Shown piece by piece: positions 6,949 to 11,797 of a DNA stretch of 11,797 bases; position 1 is the first letter of the stretch, and each line of letters begins with the position of its first letter. This DNA comes from Zoogloeaceae bacterium. Its GTDB lineage: Bacteria > Pseudomonadota > Gammaproteobacteria > Burkholderiales > Rhodocyclaceae. The notes below the pieces were generated by a model, which made no database searches, was not told the origin of the DNA, and saw nothing but the letters and a program-made list of their open reading frames with translations. Where the stretch lies: contig JAITNI010000082.1 of NCBI GenBank assembly GCA_031290535.1, positions 1 through 11,797 on the forward strand. The letters run 5' to 3'. A program made the translations under genes and the position numbers.

Positions 6949-7857
6949 ATGAAACTGATGCAAAAAACCCTCGCCGTCGCCGTATTCGTCCTGTTTTCGG
7001 GCGTGGTGATGGCGCAGTCCAAGTCTGATGTGACGGTTCAGGAAGTGAACCAGACACAGAAAGGCAACGATAACGAACAGATTCTGGATTTGGGTAATGC
7101 CGAAACTGGCGGTCAAAGTAAGGTCACAGTTGATCGTCTGAACCAGACGCAGGGAGGCCAAGGCAATAGTCAGACTTTGTCGGTTGGCAATGCCCGCGAG
7201 GGAGGAAAGAGCGATGTGACGATTCAGGATCTTCGTCAGACTCAGGATGGCAAGGGTAATACCCAGAACCTGAGTGTTGGCAATGCCAGCGCAGGGGGGC
7301 AGTCCAAGGTTAATGTTCAGACTTTGGAACAGACTCAAGGTGGTAATGGCAACATTGAACAAACACTGGATCTGGGTAATGCATCTGCTGGTGGCAAGAG
7401 TAATGTTACGGCCAAGTCCGTGAGCCAAACACAGAAAGGTGACGGTGGCGTACAAAGATTGAAGGTCGGTGTTGCTGATGGTGGCGAATCCAATGTTCAC
7501 GTTCAGAGCATCAATCAGACCCAAGGCGGGAAAGGTAACGGGCAAACTGCCTGGATTGGTCAGGCGGAGGCAGGTGCCAAGAGTAACGTGTCGGTTAATA
7601 GTGTTAATCAAAGCCAAGACGGCACGGGCAACATACAAGCGTTGTCGGTAGGCTCCGCTGGAGGCAGCGGTTCTGTATCCAATGTTACTGGTGGAAATGT
7701 GAACCAAAACCAAAAGGGCACGGACAATACGCAAACGCTAGCTATTGGTACTGCGCTTAACGGCGGAAAATCCAATGTCCATATTGGTGGCAGCGTCAAT
7801 CAAACCCAAGATGGTACGGGTAACACCCAACGCGCCAACATTGGCAACGCCAAATAA
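6949..7857 (+). CDS. secreted curli-like 31-residue-repeat protein (first copy)
   Basis: This 302-residue protein has a signal peptide (1-22, ending VVMA before Q) and is otherwise built entirely of nine tandem repeats of 29-32 residues. Each repeat reads roughly SNVTVxxVNQTQ, then xGxGNxQxLxVGNA, then a short Gly-rich turn. It has no cysteine and few aromatics; it is dominated by Asn, Gln, Gly, Ser, Thr and Val. The QxGxGNxQ core resembles the curlin repeat (SxxxxxQxGxGNxA), though that repeat is about 22 residues long. A beta-solenoid or amyloid fold and cell-surface fibre formation are therefore plausible; this is inference. ATG 6949 is chosen because GGAG at 6939-6942 precedes it and the signal peptide starts cleanly; ATG 6871 would add 26 residues that spoil the signal. 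By eye the gene is more A+T-rich than its neighbours. A strong terminator follows. It could instead be an adhesin without amyloid behaviour. Confidence 0.82.
   Translation: MKLMQKTLAVAVFVLFSGVVMAQSKSDVTVQEVNQTQKGNDNEQILDLGNAETGGQSKVTVDRLNQTQGGQGNSQTLSVGNAREGGKSDVTIQDLRQTQDGKGNTQNLSVGNASAGGQSKVNVQTLEQTQGGNGNIEQTLDLGNASAGGKSNVTAKSVSQTQKGDGGVQRLKVGVADGGESNVHVQSINQTQGGKGNGQTAWIGQAEAGAKSNVSVNSVNQSQDGTGNIQALSVGSAGGSGSVSNVTGGNVNQNQKGTDNTQTLAIGTALNGGKSNVHIGGSVNQTQDGTGNTQRANIGNAK
7018..7854 (+). repeat. nine tandem ~93-bp coding repeats
   Basis: The mature part of the first repeat protein divides into nine units of 32, 31, 31, 32, 30, 31, 31, 32 and 29 codons with no linker. Invariant or near-invariant positions are the Q-x-Q pair, the following Gly, the Asn five to six residues later, the Gln two residues after it, and the VGNA near the unit end. 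The units differ clearly at DNA level, so the array is old and diverged rather than recently expanded. Units 5 and 6 are the least canonical (the GVADGG and GQAEAGA ends). Confidence 0.85.
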
Positions 7858-7870
7858 GCAGCGCACCACC

Positions 7871-7902
7871 AACCGGAGCAGGTTGCGCCTGCTCCGGTTT
7901 TT
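7871..7902 (+). terminator. strong rho-independent terminator
   Basis: A perfect 12-bp GC-rich stem (AACCGGAGCAGG at 7871-7882 with its exact complement at 7888-7899) closes the loop TTGCG and runs into five T residues at 7898-7902. It begins 13 bases after the stop of the first repeat protein and ends 19 bases before the next start. It is the clearest terminator in the window. Placed between a putative major subunit and its accessory genes, it could keep subunit mRNA abundant while partial read-through supplies the export genes. Confidence 0.88.
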
Positions 7903-7921
7903 CACCGCTCAGGAGGCAACC

Positions 7922-8257
7922 ATGTTCCCTCGCATCATCCGACACCTCGCCGGTCTCATCGCGTTCTGTGCCGCCACCGCCGTGTGGAGCGGTGCTCCCA
8001 TCCCCAGTCCCGAGTTCGATCTTGACCCGGAAATGATGGCCAAGTTGCTGCGGGAGCGGGCCAACCAGCAGGCCGCCAACGGCGGCGCCACCGTGGATAG
8101 CTCCGTCACCTCCGTCACCGATAGCAACCCCTGCGGCAACGTCATCATCAACAGCAACAACCAGTCCAACAGCAACAGCGGCATCCGCGACATGTTCGGC
8201 AAGGAAAGCGTCACCATCATCACCGGCCCGGTCATCAACGCCGCCAACTGTAAATGA
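7922..8257 (+). CDS. small secreted protein of unknown function, two cysteines
   Basis: This 111-residue protein starts after a very good ribosome site (AGGAGG at 7911-7916). Residues 1-25 look like a signal peptide (AGLIAFCAATAVWSGA). The mature part has an acidic/helical N-terminal stretch (DLDPEMMAKLLRERANQQ) followed by a Ser/Asn-rich segment (INSNNQSNSNSG) between Cys71 and Cys110, which may form a disulfide. I do not recognise a family. Its position directly before the CsgG-like lipoprotein gene, its size and its secretion suggest an accessory role such as nucleator, chaperone or pore-associated factor, comparable in place to CsgE/CsgF of curli loci. No sequence similarity to those was seen. 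The longer frame reaching back to 7745 overlaps the repeat gene and terminator and is rejected. Confidence 0.75.
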   Translation: MFPRIIRHLAGLIAFCAATAVWSGAPIPSPEFDLDPEMMAKLLRERANQQAANGGATVDSSVTSVTDSNPCGNVIINSNNQSNSNSGIRDMFGKESVTIITGPVINAANCK

Positions 8258-8306
8258 TCGCCAACCGGCACCCTACCCCCATTTTTTTCATTCTGGAACC
8301 CTCCCG

Positions 8307-9914
8307 ATGAGGCGTCTCTCTCTACTCACCACGCTGGCCGCCGCCCTGATGATGAGCGGCTGCATCACGGAACAGGCCGTGCTCCGTGACGCGGAGAGCG
8401 CCGCCGAACCCATCCGTAGCGGGCCGAAAGACCCCGTGGTGAAAAACATCACCAACTTCGCCCCCGCCCTGCGCTGCATGGATCGCGCCCTGATGATGTA
8501 TGGCATCCGCGATCTGGTGGTCATCAGCGAGGACATCGCGGATCAAACCAAGAAAGTCTCCGCCGGCACCAAGGACATGCTGATTTCCGCCGTCTCCGAC
8601 ATGACCCGCAGCAGCCGCGCCATTCGCCTGATGGCCTTTGGCAACGACTCGGTCAATTTCAACTCCTTCATGGCACAAGCCGAGGACAAAAGCCTCTATC
8701 GGTTACGTCCGCAATTCGGCATTCGCGGCTCCATTTCGCAGTTTGATGAAAACATCGCCAAAAGCACGGCGGGCGCGGGCATCGCCTGGAATCCCTTCGG
8801 CAGCCTCGGCAAAGCCAGTTCCGCCTCGGTCTCCATTCTTGGGCTGGACTTGGCCATGGTCAGCGCGGATTTGACCATCATCCCCGGCGTCACCTCGAAC
8901 AACACCGTCGCCATCGTGCGCTCGAGTAGCGGCACCGAGGCCGAAGCGGGCTACAACAAATTCGGCATCAATTTCCAGATGAACATGGCGCTCTCGGACG
9001 GCATGTCCCAGGCGCTGCGCAATCTGGTCGACCTCGCCGCCATCGAGCTGTTCGGCAAACTCACCAAAACCCCCTATTGGTCTTGCCTTGGCAGCACCGC
9101 CGAGGCGCCCGAAGTCAAAATCGAAATCGAGGATTGGTATCACAGCCTTTTTGCCGATCCCGGCAGTTTCGTCGCCTATTGGCAAAACCAGTTGCGCCTG
9201 CGCGGTCTCTATAACAGCGAAGTCAACGGCATTCCCGACGACGCGCTGCGCTTTGGCGTCGAAACCTACCGCGAGGCGCTCGGGCTGGAAAAGAATGCCA
9301 AGATCGACCTGGCCCTGTTTACCGCCTACCTCAACGCCAACCATTACGACATTGCCCCCAAGGTGCAAGCCCTGCTCGCCGCCCGGCAAAACAACGCGCC
9401 GCCCCAGCCCCAAACCCAACCGATTGCCCGTGTGCAACAAAGCGCGCCAACGCCTCTGGCCGCCCAGACGCCGCCGCCCGCACCCGCCGGCAATGCGCCC
9501 GCTCCGCTGCGCCTTGACCTGCGCGCCGCCAGCGGCAGCAACCGCTTCCGCCCCGGTGAAAACATCGTGTTCAAGGTCGCGCCCAGCCGCGATGCCTATG
9601 TCTATTGCTTCATGCAGGATGAGCATCAGACCGTCATGCGCTTCTTCCCCAACCGCTTCAGCAAGGATGCCTTCGTGCCGACACGCGGGGTGAGTGTACC
9701 CAAAGGCAGCGAATTCAACATCAACGCCAGCACCAACGGCGGTCAGGAAACCGTGGCCTGCTTCGCCACCGAGCGCGACGTGTTCACCGATCTGCCCGCC
9801 AACATCGCCGCCAGCGACTTCGAGCCCCTGCCGGTCAATGGGCTTGCCGAAGTGAGCGCCGCCTTCCAGCGTCTGCGCGGAGTGGCCGCCGAGTTTCCCA
9901 TCCAGCTCCGTTAG
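8307..9914 (+). CDS. CsgG-like outer-membrane lipoprotein with DUF4384-like C-terminal domain
   Basis: This 535-residue protein has a lipoprotein signal (MMSGC, acylated Cys19; residue +2 is Ile, so outer membrane is expected). Residues about 45-260 resemble CsgG/HfaB proteins: FGIRGSISQFDE, then a strand LGLDLAMVSADLTIIPG, then VAIVRSSSGTEAEAGYNKFG (matching the CsgG transmembrane hairpins), and the closing helix LSDGMSQALRNLVDLAAIELFGKL. CsgG forms the nonameric pore that exports curlin subunits. Residues about 288-328 (YWQNQLRLRGLYNSEVNGIPDDA) resemble a peptidoglycan-binding-1 domain. A Pro/Gln/Ala-rich linker spans about 365-400. Residues about 405-510 resemble DUF4384 (FRPGENIVFKVAPSRDAYVYCF, then FFPNRF). 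E. coli CsgG is only about 277 residues, so this is a fusion. The neighbours are two curlin-like repeat proteins, which supports an export role. The ribosome site is weak (GGAA at about 8294-8298). The CsgG call rests on recalled pattern, not an alignment. Confidence 0.72.
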   Translation: MRRLSLLTTLAAALMMSGCITEQAVLRDAESAAEPIRSGPKDPVVKNITNFAPALRCMDRALMMYGIRDLVVISEDIADQTKKVSAGTKDMLISAVSDMTRSSRAIRLMAFGNDSVNFNSFMAQAEDKSLYRLRPQFGIRGSISQFDENIAKSTAGAGIAWNPFGSLGKASSASVSILGLDLAMVSADLTIIPGVTSNNTVAIVRSSSGTEAEAGYNKFGINFQMNMALSDGMSQALRNLVDLAAIELFGKLTKTPYWSCLGSTAEAPEVKIEIEDWYHSLFADPGSFVAYWQNQLRLRGLYNSEVNGIPDDALRFGVETYREALGLEKNAKIDLALFTAYLNANHYDIAPKVQALLAARQNNAPPQPQTQPIARVQQSAPTPLAAQTPPPAPAGNAPAPLRLDLRAASGSNRFRPGENIVFKVAPSRDAYVYCFMQDEHQTVMRFFPNRFSKDAFVPTRGVSVPKGSEFNINASTNGGQETVACFATERDVFTDLPANIAASDFEPLPVNGLAEVSAAFQRLRGVAAEFPIQLR

Positions 9915-9922
9915 GGATAACC

Positions 9923-10255
9923 ATGAAAATATCGTCTGCTGTTGTTTTTTCCCTACTGCTGCTGTTGCCGCTGGCCGAAGCCGCCCATGCCGGGGCCAAT
10001 CTGGCGGTGGAAGTCGAGCGCCCCGCGCAACTGCTCACCGAGAGCGATTCCAGCTTCGGCGCCACCGTGCGCGACCGCCGTCAGGAATCGGGCCGCATCC
10101 TGCGCTGCTGGCAACATGGCCGCCTGCTCTATGAAGGCGGCGGCTTCAACCAGCCGATGCCGCCCCCGTCCGCGCTCACGATTAATCGCAAGGATGGCGA
10201 GGTCACTACCGTGTTCAATTTGCAGGATGGCCTGTGCATCCTCTCTGACCGCTGA
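9923..10255 (+). CDS. small periplasmic or secreted protein of unknown function, two cysteines
   Basis: This 110-residue protein begins eight bases after the lipoprotein gene, with AGGGA upstream, so it is almost certainly in the same operon. The signal peptide covers 1-23 (VVFSLLLLLPLAEAAHA before G). The mature domain of 87 residues contains Cys62 (ILRCWQHGRLLYEG) and Cys105 (DGLCILSD), spaced as if to pair, and mixed alpha/beta character. I do not recognise a family. The size, export signal and position after a CsgG-like gene make a CsgE-like or CsgF-like accessory role possible; that is inference from context only. Confidence 0.78.
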   Translation: MKISSAVVFSLLLLLPLAEAAHAGANLAVEVERPAQLLTESDSSFGATVRDRRQESGRILRCWQHGRLLYEGGGFNQPMPPPSALTINRKDGEVTTVFNLQDGLCILSDR

Positions 10256-10286
10256 TTTCCGCGTTGCGCCCTTCGGACATGCGCCC

Positions 10287-10988
10287 ATGAAAATCCCCGC
10301 TTTTCTCGCTGGCACGCTTACCATGGCCCTGACCCTGTCCTTGACTCTGTCCATGAGCCAGGCCGCCGACACGCTACGCCAGCAGCATGAAATCCCCGCC
10401 ATTACCCGGGTGGTGATCGAGACCCCCGGCGATGTGGGCGTCCGTCCCGGTGCACCGCCTTCGCTCACCATCGAGGCCGAACAAAAGGTGCTGGACGCGC
10501 TCGATTTCGTTGTCGACGGCGATACTCTGTTCCTGCGTAGCAAGCGCGGCTTCAGTACGCAGCACGGGCTGGGCTATGTCATCGTCGTCCCGAAATTACA
10601 GGCACTGACGAGCCGGAGCAGTGGCAGCAGCAAAGTAGGCGCATTCAGTGGCAAACGCCTCGACATCGAAATCGCCGGCAGCGGCGATGCCACTCTGGAG
10701 GGCGTCGTCGCCCAGGATTTGCGCCTCCATGTCTCCGGTTCCGGCAACATCGAAGCCAGCGGCAGTGGCGAGAGCTTGCAGGCTGAAATCAGCGGTTCGG
10801 GCGGCATTCTCGCCGGGCGCTATGCCGTGACCCGCGCCGAAGCCAACATCAGCGGTTCGGGCGAAATTGTGGTGAATGCCAGCAAGACACTGAGCGCGGT
10901 CATCAGTGGCTCAGGCAACATTCGCCATACCGGCAAACCCGTCATCACACGATCCATTTCAGGCGCAGGATCGGTCGATCCGCTCTGA
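10287..10988 (+). CDS. DUF2807 (head GIN domain) beta-helix protein
   Basis: This 233-residue protein has a signal peptide (MKIPAFLAGTLTMALTLSLTLSMSQA, cleavage near residue 27) and a DUF2807-type domain over most of the rest. Typical marks are ITRVVIETPGDVGVRPG, then LTIEAEQKVLD, and five or six rungs of 19-20 residues each carrying a ISGSG or VSGSG turn. This family is named as a putative autotransporter-adhesin head domain; the known folds are right-handed beta-helices, and the molecular role is mostly unknown. ATG 10287 is chosen because it starts the signal peptide; the frame open upstream overlaps the previous gene. The ribosome site is poor (GGA at about 10275-10277), so coupling to the upstream gene is possible. 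It lies between the lipoprotein cluster and the second repeat gene, so a scaffold or adhesin role in the same surface structure is a reasonable guess. Confidence 0.85.
   Translation: MKIPAFLAGTLTMALTLSLTLSMSQAADTLRQQHEIPAITRVVIETPGDVGVRPGAPPSLTIEAEQKVLDALDFVVDGDTLFLRSKRGFSTQHGLGYVIVVPKLQALTSRSSGSSKVGAFSGKRLDIEIAGSGDATLEGVVAQDLRLHVSGSGNIEASGSGESLQAEISGSGGILAGRYAVTRAEANISGSGEIVVNASKTLSAVISGSGNIRHTGKPVITRSISGAGSVDPL
10665..10979 (+). repeat. beta-helix rung repeats of ~60 bp in the DUF2807 gene
   Basis: Five to six coding repeats of 19-20 codons, each with an SGSG or AGSG turn, form the C-terminal half of the DUF2807 protein. Two units share an identical 16-base stretch, ATCAGCGGTTCGGGCG, at 10788-10803 and 10848-10863, exactly 60 bases apart, which suggests relatively recent unit duplication or conversion. 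Confidence 0.7.
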
Positions 10989-11006
10989 TCTACACGGAGA
11001 GTCAAA

Positions 11007-11797
11007 ATGAAATTTCCTACCCTTGCCCGATCCTTTCCCCTGTCTTTCGCTCTGGCTTTCGGCCTGAACCTCGCCCTGTACGCCGGCAATGCCAGCGCAC
11101 AGTCCAGCAATGTCACTGTGGGCGCCGTCAACCAGACCCAGCGCGATTCAAACAACCGTCAGGATCTGGATTTGGGCAATGCCAGCGGGCTGGGCAGGGC
11201 AGAGGCAACGGCAAACAGCATCACTCAGGATCAATACGACACCTCCAATACGCAAAGAGCGACAATCGGCAATGCGTCCGGCAATGGCACGTCGCGCAAT
11301 GTTTTTGTGGGCAGCGTGAACCAGAACCAGTCCGGGCAAAACAATGCCCAGCAACTCAGCGTGGGCAATGCTTCCGGCAATGCCACCTCACAGACCAGCG
11401 TCGGCACGGTGTCGCAAATCCAGTCGGGACAGCGCAACAATCAGGACGTCCAGATCGGCAACGCCTCCGGCAATGGTCGGGCGAATGTCAACGTGGGCAG
11501 CGTGACCCAGACCCAATCCGGCCAATTCAATAACCAGCAGGCCAAAGTCGGCAACGCTTCCGGCAATGCCGTCTCGAATGTCAGCATGGGCAGTGTCGTG
11601 CAGGGGCAAAGTGGGCAGTTCAATACCCAAAGCGTCAATATTGGCAACGCTTCCGGCGATGGCCACTCGAATGTCAGTCTGGGCGGTGTAGTGCAATCCC
11701 AGAGCGGTTCATTCCGCAACCAGGAAGTCAATATTGGCAATGCAAATCATGGTTCTACCTCAGTGCAACTGGGGGGTAGCGTGATCATGCAGCCAAG
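11007..11797 (+). CDS. secreted curli-like 31-residue-repeat protein (second copy, cut by window end)
   Basis: The frame starts at ATG 11007 after CGGAGAG (10995-11001) and is still open at the window end, giving 263 residues of an incomplete protein. A signal peptide (1-31, ending NASA before Q) is followed by seven complete repeats and the start of an eighth, with units of 30-32 residues. The unit reads roughly SNVxVGSVxQxQ, then SGQxNxQxVxIGNASGNG. The plan, phase and mature N-terminus (AQS, then VTV, then VNQTQ) match the first repeat protein at 6949, so they are paralogues. This copy has a more regular SGQ and GNASGN turn and is richer in G+C, with Ser/Ala instead of Lys. The eighth unit (VQLGGSVIMQP) departs from the consensus, perhaps marking a C-terminal cap or new domain. 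By analogy with CsgA/CsgB, one may be the major subunit and the other the nucleator; which is which cannot be told here. Confidence 0.82.
   Translation, partial: MKFPTLARSFPLSFALAFGLNLALYAGNASAQSSNVTVGAVNQTQRDSNNRQDLDLGNASGLGRAEATANSITQDQYDTSNTQRATIGNASGNGTSRNVFVGSVNQNQSGQNNAQQLSVGNASGNATSQTSVGTVSQIQSGQRNNQDVQIGNASGNGRANVNVGSVTQTQSGQFNNQQAKVGNASGNAVSNVSMGSVVQGQSGQFNTQSVNIGNASGDGHSNVSLGGVVQSQSGSFRNQEVNIGNANHGSTSVQLGGSVIMQP
11103..11797 (+). repeat. tandem ~93-bp coding repeats of the second repeat protein
   Basis: Seven full units (31, 31, 32, 31, 31, 31 and 30 codons) and a partial eighth are read. The unit boundary is unusually conserved in DNA: variants of GGCAAYGCNTCCGGCAATG recur at the end of units 2-5, and similar sequence ends unit 6. 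This favours recombination between units and possible copy-number variation, and could also confuse short-read assembly. Unit 2 (ATANSITQDQYDTSN) is the most divergent. Confidence 0.82.

Noticed and set aside
6750..7028. 92-codon open frame in the leader, downstream of the AAGGAGGAGG tract
   Set aside because: Its ATG is more than 20 bases from that tract, it overlaps the repeat gene by 80 bases in another frame, and its Arg/Pro-rich translation looks non-coding.
7018..7854. regular ~93-bp periodicity taken as a CRISPR or DNA satellite array
   Set aside because: The period is a multiple of three, in frame, and the DNA units diverge while the protein pattern is conserved, so selection acts on the protein.
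8703..9626. 307-codon open frame on the minus strand inside the lipoprotein gene
   Set aside because: Antisense shadow of a gene with lipobox and recognisable domains; it is Gly/Ala/Arg-rich and has no start context.

Overview
The window reads as one accessory locus of a Gram-negative bacterium. All twelve genes lie on the + strand, with short gaps or overlaps. Lipoprotein, OmpA and beta-barrel signals show an outer membrane. The moderately high G+C (by eye, clearly above 50%) and protein style suggest a beta- or gammaproteobacterium; this is inference, as no taxonomic marker gene is present. Bases 1-13 are a run of C that looks like a contig edge or assembly artefact.

Region 1 (150-4511) is a regulator and protease module: an ECF-type sigma factor, a single-pass membrane protein that overlaps it by ATGA and is probably its anti-sigma factor, a caspase-fold (C14) protein with a twin-arginine-type signal, and a 780-residue TPR-CHAT protein with a signal peptide. 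Both caspase-like proteins keep a His/Cys pair and both appear to be exported. A weak hairpin plus T-run follows.

Region 2 (4644-6621) is an envelope module: a 417-residue probable outer-membrane beta-barrel ending in a C-terminal aromatic signal, and a periplasmic OmpA-family peptidoglycan-binding protein, separated by a long hairpin.

Region 3 (6622-11797) is the most interesting part and looks like a divergent curli-like (functional amyloid) system. After a 327-base non-coding leader comes a secreted protein made almost entirely of nine ~31-residue repeats rich in Asn, Gln and Gly, then a perfect 12-bp terminator hairpin. A small secreted protein with two cysteines follows. Next is a large outer-membrane lipoprotein with a CsgG-like domain, a peptidoglycan-binding-like segment, a Pro-rich linker and a DUF4384-like domain. 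Then come another small secreted two-cysteine protein, a DUF2807 (head GIN) beta-helix protein, and a second secreted repeat protein with the same 31-residue repeat plan, which runs off the end of the window.

Working model (inference): the CsgG-like lipoprotein exports one or both repeat proteins as surface fibres, the small periplasmic proteins act as accessories, the barrel and OmpA proteins anchor or support the machine, and the sigma/anti-sigma pair with the two caspase-like proteases controls or processes the system. No mobile element, tRNA, rRNA or CRISPR was seen.
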